Below, piece by piece: positions 55,503 through 64,000 of a stretch of DNA of 64,000 nucleotides. The first letter of the stretch is position 1, and every line of letters starts with the position of its first letter. Both the position numbers and the translations under genes were made by a program. A model generated the notes under the pieces. That model was given only the letters and a program-made list of their open reading frames with translations. It searched no databases and was not told the DNA's origin. This DNA is from Carnobacterium sp. CP1 (lineage in GTDB: Bacteria > Bacillota > Bacilli > Lactobacillales > Carnobacteriaceae): NCBI RefSeq assembly GCF_001483965.1, contig NZ_CP010796.1, forward strand, positions 930,001 through 994,000, written 5' to 3'.

Positions 55503-55538
55503 CTGGCACCCTACTTTCACATATGTTTGTTTTTTATT

Positions 55539-56687
55539 CTATGCCCTGTCGAACGAGCCGGGTCTTTTAGATTGCTGGTTAAATAGAAAACCTATTGCTG
55601 CTACGATTCGTTGGCTGGCTAGTCCATCTCCATAAGGATTTTTTGCAGTCGCCATTAACGCATGGTTTTCAGCATTTTCCAACAGGTTCATCATTTCTTC
55701 AACTACCGTTTGGCTATCTGTACCAATCAATTTTAACGTGCCTGCTTCGATGCCTTCAGGTCTTTCTGTCCGATCTCTTAGTACTAACACTGGTACCCCC
55801 AATGATGGAGCTTCCTCTTGCACCCCTCCAGAATCCGTCATAATCATATAGCTGCGATTCGCAAGATTATGAAAATCTACAACATCTAATGGATCAATCA
55901 AATGAATTCGTTTGTGCTCTCCTAAAAACTGTTTGGCAGCTTTTTGAATCACAGGGTTTAAATGTACTGGAAAAATAACATCTACGTCTTCGTATTGATC
56001 AACTACTTGACGAACAGCCTGGAACACGCGTTTCATCGGCTCACCTTGATTCTCACGACGGTGCATCGTCAATAAAACAATGCGTTGTTCCGAATCAATG
56101 TTCTCAAGCACTTTATGATGGTATCCCTCATGAATCGTTGCTTGTAAAGCATCAATAGCCGTATTTCCAGTAATAAAAATGGTGCTTTCATCCCGATTTT
56201 CTTTTAACAAATTATTTTTGCTTTCTTTCGTTGGGGCAAAATAAACATCCGCTATAACATCTGTTAATTGTCTATTAAGTTCTTCCGGAAATGGAGAATA
56301 CTTATCCCATGTGCGCAGACCAGCTTCAACATGGCCGACTTTAATTTGATTGTAATAAGCCGACAAACTTGCTGAAAATGTTGTTGTCGTATCGCCATGT
56401 ACCAAAACGATGTCTGGCTTAGCCTCTTTCATCACTTGGTCCAACCCAATCAATACATTAGCGGTAATTTCAGAAAGGGTTTGATTGCTTTTCATCACAT
56501 TTAAATCATAATCTGGCTTTATCTCAAAAGTAGTTAGCACTTGATCTAACATTTTACGGTGTTGAGCGGTTACTGTAACGATTGATTCGAATTGATCTGA
56601 CTGATTTTCCAACTCTTTGACTAATGGAGCCATTTTGATGGCTTCAGGTCGTGTACCGAAAATCGTCATTACTTTAATTTTCGTCAT
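55539..56687 (-). CDS. wecB: UDP-N-acetylglucosamine 2-epimerase (non-hydrolysing)
   Basis: A 382-residue epimerase: MTKIKVMTIFGTRPEAIKMA, VTAQHRKMLDQVL, IVLVHGDTTTTFSASLSA, GHVEAGLRTWDKYSPFPEE, LLTMHRRENQGEPM and MTDSGGVQEEAPSLGVPVLVLRDRTERPEG are all standard for WecB/MnaA/CapP. It produces UDP-ManNAc from UDP-GlcNAc, useful both for this operon's repeat and for the TagA-type linkage enzyme at 19851-20585. It differs from capG at 2948-4072, which lacks the TERPEG stretch in that exact form. The ATG at 56685-56687 has AAGGAG upstream. Confidence 0.95.
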   Translation of the reverse strand: MTKIKVMTIFGTRPEAIKMAPLVKELENQSDQFESIVTVTAQHRKMLDQVLTTFEIKPDYDLNVMKSNQTLSEITANVLIGLDQVMKEAKPDIVLVHGDTTTTFSASLSAYYNQIKVGHVEAGLRTWDKYSPFPEELNRQLTDVIADVYFAPTKESKNNLLKENRDESTIFITGNTAIDALQATIHEGYHHKVLENIDSEQRIVLLTMHRRENQGEPMKRVFQAVRQVVDQYEDVDVIFPVHLNPVIQKAAKQFLGEHKRIHLIDPLDVVDFHNLANRSYMIMTDSGGVQEEAPSLGVPVLVLRDRTERPEGIEAGTLKLIGTDSQTVVEEMMNLLENAENHALMATAKNPYGDGLASQRIVAAIGFLFNQQSKRPGSFDRA

Positions 56688-56791
56688 TTAATTTATACTC
56701 TCCTTATTGAAAACTACATTTAAAGTCATTGTATCATGTTCGCTTATGTTTACTTATAAGGTTTTTATAAGATTATTCGCTTATAATTTTT

Positions 56792-57718
56792 TTAAATCCT
56801 ATTCCATAATTTTTGCAGCATCAAATAGCTTTTATCTTTTAATGTAATAGATTTTATTTGCGTCATTTCGTTATTTTTACTAACTGCTTCAGATTGATTT
56901 TCTTTTAGACCATTATAAATTGATAGCATTTGGCGCTTGATCAACTTTTTTTGTTCTTTATTATAAGTATCGCTTTGGTACAACAGTTCTAATTCTTTGA
57001 ATACCTTTAAATAAGAAGTAAACGAACGTAGCTGCTGTGCCGGACTTTGAATAGTCATAATCGAATTTTCACGGTATCTGCGGTAATAATAAAATGCATT
57101 AATGTAAACCATCGATTGAATAGAAAGAAATACTTGTGGAGTAAACAGTTCGTCCTCATGAATGATGTCTTCTCTAAACCACAAATCATATTCTGTTAAG
57201 ATGCTCCGCTTCATTAGATAGAGGTAGACTGGTGAAACGAACGTTCTGCTATTGGCTCGAAAACTATCTTCTTGATAGATTTTTTTTTCTTTTAAACGAT
57301 GGCTAAAATCATAATAATCTTGATCAGCTGTTTTTTCCATTCCATCTACAAAAGCTGCACCATTAAAACGAACCAAGTCAGCTTGGCTCTCTTCCATCAA
57401 TGGAACCAAGTTTTCCAACATGGTTAAATCAATATAGTCATCCGAATCAACGAATAAAAGATATTTCCCTGTAGCTTTCTTTAACCCGCTATTTCTTGCC
57501 CCTGACAATCCTTTATTTTCTTGTTCAATAAATAAAATCCGTTCATCTTCTAAATATTTTCTTACAAGTTGGTTACTGCTGTCTGTGCTTCCATCATCCA
57601 CTACAATAATTTCAAGGTAAGGGTAAGTTTGCTTCACAATTGAATCTAAGCATTCTTCAATATACGTTTCAACATTATAAACTGGAACAATGACTGAAAC
57701 AATTGGATTATTTTTCAT
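56792..57718 (-). CDS. Glycosyltransferase family 2
   Basis: A 308-residue GT-A enzyme. IVSVIVPVYNVETYIEECLD, IIVVDDGSTDSSNQLV, NKGLSGARNSGLKKATGKYL and LFVDSDDYIDLTMLENL (D-x-D) define family 2. The helical C-terminal third is variable and probably binds the acceptor. It is 104 bp upstream of wecB and 27 bp downstream of wzx, so in the same operon. Sugar specificity is unknown. Confidence 0.88.
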   Translation of the reverse strand: MKNNPIVSVIVPVYNVETYIEECLDSIVKQTYPYLEIIVVDDGSTDSSNQLVRKYLEDERILFIEQENKGLSGARNSGLKKATGKYLLFVDSDDYIDLTMLENLVPLMEESQADLVRFNGAAFVDGMEKTADQDYYDFSHRLKEKKIYQEDSFRANSRTFVSPVYLYLMKRSILTEYDLWFREDIIHEDELFTPQVFLSIQSMVYINAFYYYRRYRENSIMTIQSPAQQLRSFTSYLKVFKELELLYQSDTYNKEQKKLIKRQMLSIYNGLKENQSEAVSKNNEMTQIKSITLKDKSYLMLQKLWNRI

Positions 57719-57745
57719 TTAGTTCTCCTTTATTTAGCTGGTTCT

Positions 57746-59176
57746 TTATTTTTTCTTTAGGATAATGTTTTTGATCAACTTCATCTCTCCCGTTGCTATC
57801 AGCCCAATACCGAATACCAGTACAAAGATAAGCCCTTTTAACACCAAATTAATAAAATTGGCAAAAGGCAACTCGGGCAGCAATATGAATACAATAACTT
57901 GGGAGGCAGCCATCATGGCTGGTTTTACTAATATTTTAAAGAATTCTTGGTAATTGGAATTGAACATACGGTACATCAAGAGGTAATTGGTTTGCAAGAA
58001 ATTAAGAGTGAACGCTACGACGAGCAATAAAGCTACCAGTTCTATTTTCCCTGTATAAATTCCTATAATCATCGCGGTTATATTTGTAATGGCTGTTAAA
58101 ACTCCAGATACTAATAATAAATCCGTTCGATTAGCAGATTGGAAAATTGCTCCTGTGATCGTCAATATCAGTTGGATCCAAACCGAGAATGCTAAAACTT
58201 GGAACGTTTGGACACTGCCTCCCCATTGGTCGCCAAATAAAAAAAGAATGATCTCTTGAGAAGTAAACATTAAAAAGACTGAAAGAGATAATCCGATGGT
58301 CCCCAAAAACCGCGTCAACATTAAATAAACATTTTTTATCTTATCGATTTTGGTTTCATAATCCGACATGATCGGCTGAATAACCGGATAGATGACATTG
58401 GTTAAAATTTGATTTGGATATAACGATAATTGATACGATTTATCATAGTACGCTAATGCACTGGCTGAAAAAAATCGACCAATCAAAATTTTGTCTAAGT
58501 TGCCTGAAAAATAATTGATAAAGTTAAATATGAATTGATTTTTAGAAAAAGAAAATATTTTTTTTATCGGCGCCACATCCAATTTAAATTGCACTTTTAA
58601 GTTTGTTTTAAAATAGAAAACAAAAAACAAAAAGGCAGCTTTGATCGTATTGCTGATGATCAGCGAATAGTAACTAAAGCCTAATAGGGCTAATGTAATG
58701 GAAATGACTCCTGAAAGAACATTTGCAATAACCGTGACCATGTTCACGGTCATAAAGTTTTTTTCTCTCAACAACATATTTTGAGGAACCACTAATATCC
58801 CATAAAAAAAGACACATACTCCTAATACGATACTGATTGGAACATATATAGCATCATTGTAAAACAAACTGATCGGGTAACCTAAAAACATAAAAAGAAT
58901 GCCCAATAAGATAGCTAGGTAAAAAGAAAAAATGAAAATGCTATTGATGTCTTTTTTAGTTAACTTTTTATTTTGAATGATTGCTGGGCCAATTCCAAAA
59001 TCGGCCAGCATTTGGAAAAAGACTAAGAATACATTGACTACAGCAACGACCCCGTATTCTTTAGGTGTTAATAGCCTTGAAAGGATGGCTTGTACAAGAA
59101 GCTGAACGATGACATTGGAATATTTTCCAATTGCACTATAAAATACTCCTTTTTTAAATTCATCGATTAGGTTCAT
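57746..59176 (-). CDS. Wzx-type flippase, WzxC/TuaB-like
   Basis: A 476-residue membrane protein of the MOP superfamily. The start LIDEFKKGVFYSAIGKYSNV, VQLLVQAILSRLLTPKEYGV and DFGIGPAIIQNKKLTKKDIN is characteristic of the WzxC/TuaB subgroup; NYFSGNLDKILIGRFFSASA is the second conserved block. About 13-14 membrane segments are expected. It would flip the repeat unit assembled by the GT2 enzymes on each side. Only 1 bp separates it from the upstream GT2 gene. Confidence 0.9.
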   Translation of the reverse strand: MNLIDEFKKGVFYSAIGKYSNVIVQLLVQAILSRLLTPKEYGVVAVVNVFLVFFQMLADFGIGPAIIQNKKLTKKDINSIFIFSFYLAILLGILFMFLGYPISLFYNDAIYVPISIVLGVCVFFYGILVVPQNMLLREKNFMTVNMVTVIANVLSGVISITLALLGFSYYSLIISNTIKAAFLFFVFYFKTNLKVQFKLDVAPIKKIFSFSKNQFIFNFINYFSGNLDKILIGRFFSASALAYYDKSYQLSLYPNQILTNVIYPVIQPIMSDYETKIDKIKNVYLMLTRFLGTIGLSLSVFLMFTSQEIILFLFGDQWGGSVQTFQVLAFSVWIQLILTITGAIFQSANRTDLLLVSGVLTAITNITAMIIGIYTGKIELVALLLVVAFTLNFLQTNYLLMYRMFNSNYQEFFKILVKPAMMAASQVIVFILLPELPFANFINLVLKGLIFVLVFGIGLIATGEMKLIKNIILKKK

Positions 59177-59177
59177 C

Positions 59178-60260
59178 CTAATTCAACTCCTTTGGTTCTT
59201 TTTTATGAAACAGCTTTTTTAAGAACAATACGATGGAGCGATTTTTTTCTCCGATGGTTATTCTAAAGTTCATCAAACGAAGGGCCAGTGAATAATTTTC
59301 TTTTCTTACAAGCCTAATGAGAGCTTCCACAAACTTGTTTTGCTCGTTTTCTATACTTAAAGTTTTCACTGCTTGTTTTAACCCAGAGTTTTCCATTATT
59401 TCTTTTAAGTATTCTACTTTTTCATTTTGATTTAACGGACATTCTATAGAAGTTAGGTTTTTTAGCTCTAAATAAATGGAGTTCCAATATTCTCTGCTGA
59501 TTAAATCAATATATTCGCTCTCTTTACCCCACATATCCATTAAAGCATCGAACTGTTGCGCTACTTTGTATTCTTGCTCAAAACGATTCTTCGTATAATG
59601 GTTTACAGCCGATCCTTCTCGGTAGACATAATGGTAATAAGCCTTTTCATTAAAGACAACTTTATCCAGATTACGATAAACAGCTTGATTAAACAAGGCA
59701 TCTTCACCAATTTTCTGATTTGAGAATCGGATTTCACTATTTTTTACATAATCTCGTCTGTATAACTTATTCCATAACGCATATGGCGTAAAGCGATAAA
59801 ACTCTCTAAATCCGTTTCTAAACTGTGTTGCGGAAGTTGTCTCTTTTAGTACAGGACTTTTTACTGTGTTAGTAAAGTCACCATTGTTGTTCAAAAATTC
59901 CTCATAAAAACCAAAGACAACTAAATCTGCTCCGCTTGATTGCGCCAGATTGATATTTTCTTCAATTAAGTTTAACTCCAAATAGTCATCCGGATCTGCA
60001 AAATAAATGTACTCCCCACATGCCTTATCCAATCCGGCATTGCGTGCATATCCTGCTCCAGCATTTTTTTGATTGATTACACTGACTCGTTTATCTATCT
60101 TTTCGTAAAACTGGCATATTTTATCGGAATTATCTGGTGAACCATCATTGATCAAAATCAGTTCTATGTTTTTATACGTTTGATTTAAGACACTTTTTAT
60201 CGCTTTTTCTAAGTATTTTTCTACATTGTATATCGGCATAATGATAGACACATCAACCAT
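59178..60260 (-). CDS. Glycosyltransferase family 2, first gene of the wecB operon
   Basis: A 360-residue enzyme with a GT-A domain (VDVSIIMPIYNVEKYLEKAI, LILINDGSPDNSDKICQFY, NAGAGYARNAGLDKACGEYI, YFADPDDYLEL with D-x-D) and a long helical tail. It probably adds one sugar of the repeat, sugar unknown. Two ATG codons compete; that at 60258-60260 is 9 nt from AAAGGAG and was preferred over the one two codons upstream, at 3 nt. Confidence 0.87.
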   Translation of the reverse strand: MVDVSIIMPIYNVEKYLEKAIKSVLNQTYKNIELILINDGSPDNSDKICQFYEKIDKRVSVINQKNAGAGYARNAGLDKACGEYIYFADPDDYLELNLIEENINLAQSSGADLVVFGFYEEFLNNNGDFTNTVKSPVLKETTSATQFRNGFREFYRFTPYALWNKLYRRDYVKNSEIRFSNQKIGEDALFNQAVYRNLDKVVFNEKAYYHYVYREGSAVNHYTKNRFEQEYKVAQQFDALMDMWGKESEYIDLISREYWNSIYLELKNLTSIECPLNQNEKVEYLKEIMENSGLKQAVKTLSIENEQNKFVEALIRLVRKENYSLALRLMNFRITIGEKNRSIVLFLKKLFHKKEPKELN

Positions 60261-60306
60261 TTGCATTAACTCCTTTAATTCTCACGTCACAAGCTGTCCA
60301 AAAAAT

Positions 60307-60312
60307 ATTATA
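60307..60312 (-). promoter_or_regulatory. Predicted extended -10 of the 60260-52768 operon
   Basis: A perfect TATAAT on the minus strand with TG one base before it (TGTTATAAT), about 45 bp before the start codon. No good -35 box. Confidence 0.5.
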
Positions 60313-60393
60313 ACATAGATGAATCGGGTTAACAGTAGCCCTTCTCTAACCTTAACAATTACAAACTTTGTTCGTTCATTACTTTTTAACGGC

Positions 60394-60437
60394 AAAAAAA
60401 TAATGAACCGCTCACTGATCAAAGTGAATGTTTCATT
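60394..60437 (-). terminator. Intrinsic terminator of yihY
   Basis: Arms 60402-60416 and 60423-60437 pair over 15 positions with two mismatches on the minus strand, followed by ATTTTTTT (60394-60401). It starts 12 bp after the yihY stop. Confidence 0.8.
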
Positions 60438-60449
60438 ATTTTCCTACTT

Positions 60450-61364
60450 TTACTTTCTCTTCATCTTCCGATCAACGTATCTGCTGATGCGGCTTTCTGC
60501 TTGTTTGATTTCACCTTCTAAGTATACTGTGACCGTGGCATTTACTACTGCTCCTGAAGTTAACAAGGCACCTAATACATTTAACCACAACATAAAGACG
60601 ATTAACGTACCGATCATGCCATAACTTAACGTGGTTTTAGCAAAATAGCTAACGTAGATAGTGAACGCTTGGGTGATCAAGAGCCAGCCGATAGTGGAAA
60701 AAGCTGCTCCTGGCAGAACTTGCTTTAATTTTAGCGTGGCATTCGGCACAAAAAAATACAGCAGCGAAAACGCAAAAAACAAGGTAAACATCGTTACTGG
60801 CCAACGAACGCTTTGAAAAGTGGACATGAGGCTTTCTGGCAATTGAAGCAAAGGTGTGATGTATTCCAAAATCGATTGCCCGAAACTAAACGCTACCACT
60901 AGTGTAATCAAGCCCACCAATAAAATTAACGTGAACGTAATCGACGCCAAGCGAATAAAAATAATGTTTTTCCTTGGCTTGATTCCATAGGCTTTATTCA
61001 TGCTGACTTGCATGGCATTCATGCCCCGACTGGCCGACCACAATGTCGCAATCGCCGCGATCGACAATAATCCGCTGCTGCTTGAAGTAAAGATTTGTTC
61101 GACAGTTGGTTTAAACGTATCTATTAAGTACAGTGGAATAGCATTTTCAAAATAAGGGTAAAGCGCTTCTGCTTCTAAATTAAATAAGGGCAATAAGTTG
61201 CCAATAACGATCAATAAAGGAAACAGCGACAGCAAAAAATAGTAAGCAATAATAGCTCCTGAATTGCTTACTTCTGCTTCTTTATATTTTAGTCGAAAAA
61301 TCTCCAGAAATCTTCTCAAAGATTTCTTAGGAACTTTCCTTTTAACTCTAGACATGACGGACAT
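60450..61364 (-). CDS. YihY/BrkB family inner membrane protein
   Basis: A 304-residue protein with about six membrane segments. AIIAYYFLLSLFPLLIVIGN, IATLWSASRGMNAMQVSMNK and LTLVVAF-type segments, and the end GTLIVFMLWLNVLGALLTSG, are those of the YihY/UPF0761 family once misnamed ribonuclease BN. Its function is unsettled; transport or envelope roles have been proposed. The cytoplasmic tail is basic. The ATG at 61362-61364 has AAAGGAG 8 nt upstream; an extension of nine codons lacks a site. Single gene with own promoter and terminator. Confidence 0.92.
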   Translation of the reverse strand: MSVMSRVKRKVPKKSLRRFLEIFRLKYKEAEVSNSGAIIAYYFLLSLFPLLIVIGNLLPLFNLEAEALYPYFENAIPLYLIDTFKPTVEQIFTSSSSGLLSIAAIATLWSASRGMNAMQVSMNKAYGIKPRKNIIFIRLASITFTLILLVGLITLVVAFSFGQSILEYITPLLQLPESLMSTFQSVRWPVTMFTLFFAFSLLYFFVPNATLKLKQVLPGAAFSTIGWLLITQAFTIYVSYFAKTTLSYGMIGTLIVFMLWLNVLGALLTSGAVVNATVTVYLEGEIKQAESRISRYVDRKMKRK

Positions 61365-61403
61365 TTCGGCGGCTCCTTTGAAAAGTAACATAAGTTCTTA
61401 CCT

Positions 61404-61432
61404 ATTGTACTGATTTTCAGTTCAAATGACCA
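61404..61432 (-). promoter_or_regulatory. Predicted promoter of yihY
   Basis: On the minus strand TGGTCA (61427-61432), 17 bp and TACAAT (61404-61409), 40 bp before the start. Confidence 0.35.
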
Positions 61433-61489
61433 GAAAACTTATTCAGTTTAGTTAATGCTGCTTTTTTGCTAATAATGGTTCAATGAGTC

Positions 61490-62542
61490 TTATAGAATAA
61501 ATCGTTTTAAGAACGGTATTTTCCCCATTAATTTGATACAACCATAACTGATGAAAAAAACAACGAGTGCAATCAGCGGAACGGAGACGATTGGAATAAC
61601 CACTAACGTATTCAAACCCCATTTCCATAAGAGAAATAAAATCAACACATGGATCAAATAAATGCCGAACGAATAAGTGGAGAATTCTAAGATCCATTTT
61701 TGAGTCCTTTCGGAAAAAGAACGGTGCTGACACATTTCTTTAACCAGCAAAAAGACTGCTAAACTAGCAAACAACACATTTGGTGTTAAGTACTCGTATA
61801 GCAACTTATAAGGTTCTCCCGCTTGCAACGAACGGATACTGGTTTCAATAATGGTAGTCAGCACTCCTAACACCCCAAATGCATAAATGGTTTTTTTGAC
61901 TTTTTCAGATAATGTAAAACGGTTTAAATAATAGCCGGCAAAAAAATACCCGACATAACCAAAAGTGATATCTAAATCTAACCCGCGCTCTGGATTATCC
62001 ATGATAGTAGTCGTTGAACTGACTGGGAAACTATTGTAGGTTGGGATAATAAAACCAATCACAAAACAAAAAAGCAATAAGTACTCGATCGTTTTCTTAT
62101 CTTCAGCTATTTTTCGCAAAAAAGGCACCATCACATAAATTTCAACGATCCGAAATAAAAACCACAAATGAAAGTGTCCTTCAATAAAAGCCGTATACAT
62201 GCTCTTCATAACTTCTATATTAAGCGTTCGGTATTCGTTTAAGGTAAAAATCACTGCATACAAAGCCGACCAAAAAAGAAAGGCCAAAACCACACGAAAA
62301 ATATTTTTCCGGTACAGCTTTTTAATGGGCACTTCTTTATCCGGATTCAAAAAGAACATGCCGCTGAGCATGAAAAATAATGGTACGCTCACTCGAGCTA
62401 AACCGTTATACCCGTTTAATGTTTGCCATTGAACGCTGTCAACAGCCGACAAGCCAAAATCGCGTGAAGAAATATGGATCACGATCACTAAAAAGACAGC
62501 GATTACACGAAGTATATCGGCATAAAGAATTCTTTCTTTCAT
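61490..62542 (-). CDS. Acyltransferase family 3 membrane protein (WecH/OatA-N-like)
   Basis: A 350-residue protein with about ten membrane segments. The start MKERILYADILRVIAVFLVI then VIHISSRDF holds the catalytic His of acyltransferase family 3, and RVSVPLFFMLSGMFF the second conserved block. Members O-acetylate sugars or peptidoglycan in the envelope; there is no SGNH hydrolase domain, so it is of the WecH-like, membrane-only type. It may acetylate one of the surface polymers here, but no operon link shows which. ATG 62540-62542 has AAGGGG upstream. Confidence 0.88.
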   Translation of the reverse strand: MKERILYADILRVIAVFLVIVIHISSRDFGLSAVDSVQWQTLNGYNGLARVSVPLFFMLSGMFFLNPDKEVPIKKLYRKNIFRVVLAFLFWSALYAVIFTLNEYRTLNIEVMKSMYTAFIEGHFHLWFLFRIVEIYVMVPFLRKIAEDKKTIEYLLLFCFVIGFIIPTYNSFPVSSTTTIMDNPERGLDLDITFGYVGYFFAGYYLNRFTLSEKVKKTIYAFGVLGVLTTIIETSIRSLQAGEPYKLLYEYLTPNVLFASLAVFLLVKEMCQHRSFSERTQKWILEFSTYSFGIYLIHVLILFLLWKWGLNTLVVIPIVSVPLIALVVFFISYGCIKLMGKIPFLKRFIL

Positions 62543-62589
62543 CTATACAGCCCCTTCTTTGTCTCGTTCCATTTAGTATACCAAAATAC

Positions 62590-62630
62590 AAAAAAATCCG
62601 AAAATAACTGACCTTTCTCAGTTATTTTCG
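62590..62630 (-). terminator. Intrinsic terminator of map
   Basis: CGAAAATAACTGA (62599-62611) and TCAGTTATTTTCG (62618-62630) are perfect 13-bp arms around a 6-nt loop; on the minus strand T7 follows after GGA. The map stop is about 33 bp upstream. Confidence 0.85.
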
Positions 62631-62663
62631 AATAAATGGATTGAAGTGAGTTAGATAAGCGTT

Positions 62664-63416
62664 CTAATCTTTTTGCATTGTTAGAATTCTTGGACCTTCT
62701 TTAGTAATGGCCAAGGTGTGTTCAAATTGGCAGCTCAATCCGCCGTCTTTTGTACGAGCTGTCCAGCCATTGTTGTCCATTTTTGATTTCCATGTTCCAG
62801 TGTTTACCATTGGTTCGATCGTAATTACCATGCCCTCTTTTAAGCGAAGACCTTTGCCTGCTTCTCCATAATGAGGAACAGATGGTGCTTCATGCATGGT
62901 TGGTCCAATACCGTGTCCTACGAATTCACGAACCACAGAATAACCTTCCCCTTCAACATAAGTTTGGATAGCATGGCCAATATCGCCAATACGATTTCCA
63001 ACTTGTGCTTGCTCAATTCCTAGATAAAGAGCTTTTTTAGTAACTTCCAGCAATTTTTCTGTTTCTTCGGTGCTTTCACCGACAATATAGCTCCAGCAAG
63101 AATCAGACATGGCACCTTTTAAGTTTACAACCATATCGACTTTGATCAAGTCGTTGTCTTTTAGTACTTCTTTTCTTGGAAATCCGTGACAAATTTCATC
63201 GTTGATGCTGACACAAGTTGCGTATTCATATCCTTCAAACCCGATTTGTTCGGCGATAGCCCCGTGGTCTTCAATATATTTGTGTACAAATTGGTTAATA
63301 TCCCAGCTGGTGATGCCGGGTTTAATGAAGTCACGTAAAGCTACGTGAACATCAGCTAATAACGCACCTGATTCAGCCATTGCGTCAATTTCACGTTCAG
63401 ATTTTAATGTAATCAA
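62664..63416 (-). CDS. map: Type I methionine aminopeptidase
   Basis: A 250-residue peptidase of family M24A. MITLKSEREIDAMAESGALL starts the fold; CVSINDEICHGFPRKEVLKD, DLIKVDMVVNLKGAMSDSCW (two Asp metal ligands), REFVGHGIGPTMHEAP, VITIEPMVNTG and CQFEHTLAITKEG carry the remaining ligands. It removes the initiator Met from nascent proteins. The start is TTG at 63414-63416 with GAGGA 6 nt upstream, so the third non-ATG start of this region with a good site. It is a housekeeping gene marking the edge of the polysaccharide region. Confidence 0.96.
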   Translation of the reverse strand: MITLKSEREIDAMAESGALLADVHVALRDFIKPGITSWDINQFVHKYIEDHGAIAEQIGFEGYEYATCVSINDEICHGFPRKEVLKDNDLIKVDMVVNLKGAMSDSCWSYIVGESTEETEKLLEVTKKALYLGIEQAQVGNRIGDIGHAIQTYVEGEGYSVVREFVGHGIGPTMHEAPSVPHYGEAGKGLRLKEGMVITIEPMVNTGTWKSKMDNNGWTARTKDGGLSCQFEHTLAITKEGPRILTMQKD

Positions 63417-63475
63417 CTGTATTCCTCTTTTCTTTTAATTCGTTCACTTTGCTAACTAGCGAGCTTTGCTATTCT

Positions 63476-63503
63476 ATTATAACTTATTTCTCGAAAATGT
63501 GAA
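63476..63503 (-). promoter_or_regulatory. Predicted sigma-A promoter of map
   Basis: On the minus strand TTCACA (63498-63503), 16 bp and a perfect TATAAT (63476-63481), 60 bp before the start. Confidence 0.65.
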
Positions 63504-63575
63504 CCTCTCTTGGTTTTACTTTTATTTTTTTGTGTTTGTCGGCTTTTTTTGCCAGGCTTTGGCGGTTAATTTGCA

Positions 63576-63605
63576 TTGCGGAAAGGGCTGATTTTTTGGT
63601 ATACT
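63576..63605 (+). promoter_or_regulatory. Predicted promoter of the flavodoxin gene
   Basis: TTGCGG (63576-63581), an 18-bp spacer and TATACT (63600-63605) with TG one base before the -10 (TGGTATACT), 36 bp before the start codon. It is divergent from the map promoter. Confidence 0.6.
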
Positions 63606-63641
63606 TTGTACGAAGAAACTCGATGATGAGTGAGAGGATGA

Positions 63642-64000
63642 ATGTCAGTGACAACTGCAATGATTGTATATGCAAGTTTAACAGGCAACACAGAAGAATG
63701 CACAACGATTATAGAAGAAGCTTTAGAAAATTTAGGCGTAGATGTTGAAACGGTGGACTGCATGCAAGCTGAACCGGAAGACTTTCTAGATGTGGATATT
63801 TGCCTCGTCGGTACCTATACGTACGGGAATGATGCGAACTTGCCAGATGAGATCGTGGATTTCTATGAAGAATTAGCTGAAATTGATTTAACCGGTAAAG
63901 TATTTGGGACATATGGTTCTGGCGATACTTTTTATGACAAATTTTGCCAATCGGTTGATGATTTTACGGAACGGTTCAAAGAAATCGGAGCTATCGAAGG
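63642..64000 (+). CDS. Flavodoxin (partial, 3' end outside window)
   Basis: The first 119 codons of a flavodoxin, about 80% of the family's usual length of about 150. MSVTTAMIVYASLTGNTEEC holds the FMN-phosphate loop (S-L-T-G-N-T-E), DVDICLVGTYTYGNDANLPD the 50s-60s loop with the aromatic residue stacking on FMN, and KVFGTYGSGDTFYDKFCQS the third FMN loop. It carries single electrons in the cytoplasm. The ATG at 63642 has GAGAGG about 5 nt upstream; a GTG two codons later is possible. It is divergent from map and has its own promoter. Confidence 0.93.
   Translation, partial: MSVTTAMIVYASLTGNTEECTTIIEEALENLGVDVETVDCMQAEPEDFLDVDICLVGTYTYGNDANLPDEIVDFYEELAEIDLTGKVFGTYGSGDTFYDKFCQSVDDFTERFKEIGAIE

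Noticed and set aside
1-64000. tRNA, rRNA, prophage or integrase genes
   Set aside because: No tRNA-like cloverleaf, rRNA segment or phage gene was seen in the intergenic gaps; the only mobile element found is the ISL3 copy.

Overview
This is a low-GC Firmicutes chromosome segment. The cpsC/cpsD/cpsB phosphoregulatory genes, LCP and LtaS-like proteins, TagA-type transferase, GW-module autolysins and strong GGAGG ribosome sites point to Lactobacillales. The overall gene set most resembles Carnobacteriaceae such as Carnobacterium; that last step is an impression from gene content, not a proven placement. Almost every gene lies on the minus strand, so the functional order runs from high to low coordinates. 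The theme is cell-surface polysaccharide: at least two, probably three, Wzx/Wzy-type loci are packed together with wall hydrolases and polymer-decorating enzymes.

Layout from the left. (1) 1-13039: a capsule/EPS operon, cpsC-cpsD-cpsB, then a 4,6-dehydratase, an initiating sugar-phosphate transferase, a 4-keto reductase, a WbuB/CapL-like transferase, capE-capF-capG, a GT4 enzyme, an EpsG-like polymerase and a truncated pyruvyltransferase-like gene. Its first part matches, step for step, the D-FucNAc/L-FucNAc section of the Staphylococcus aureus type 5/8 capsule pathway. (2) 13290-15264: galE-galU nucleotide-sugar supply. (3) 15359-20585: an LtaS-like phosphoglycerol transferase, an LCP ligase, a GT4 enzyme and a TagA/WecG enzyme. 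(4) 20737-22261: a complete ISL3-family insertion sequence with 8-bp target duplication, lying in the loop of the terminator of the neighbouring autolysin; its transposase is frameshifted. (5) 22315-26076: a bifunctional glucosaminidase/amidase with nine GW modules.

(6) 26361-34874: an eight-gene operon with two GT2 enzymes, a Wzy-like protein, a GT52/sialyltransferase-like enzyme, Wzx, two Gfo/Idh/MocA-type proteins and a CMP-nonulosonate synthetase (legF). (7) 35154-46431: an amidase with eleven GW modules, a second LtaS-like protein, and two convergent pairs of GtrB-like GT2 plus large membrane protein. (8) 46554-52556: legB-legC-ptmE-like-legH-legI-legG. With legF this gives a near-complete GDP-linked CMP-legionaminic acid pathway. 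(9) 52768-60260: a further polysaccharide operon (GT2, Wzx, GT2, WecB, Wzy-like, initiating transferase). (10) 60450-64000: yihY, an acyltransferase, map and the start of a divergent flavodoxin gene.

As an integrated reading: galE/galU and the wecB, capEFG and leg genes make activated sugars; initiating transferases and GTs build lipid-linked repeats; Wzx/Wzy proteins export and polymerise them; the LCP protein probably attaches polymers to the wall; LtaS-like and GtrB/GT-C-like modules may decorate them; the two GW hydrolases remodel the wall. No tRNA, rRNA or CRISPR array was found. Promoters and terminators listed are sequence predictions.
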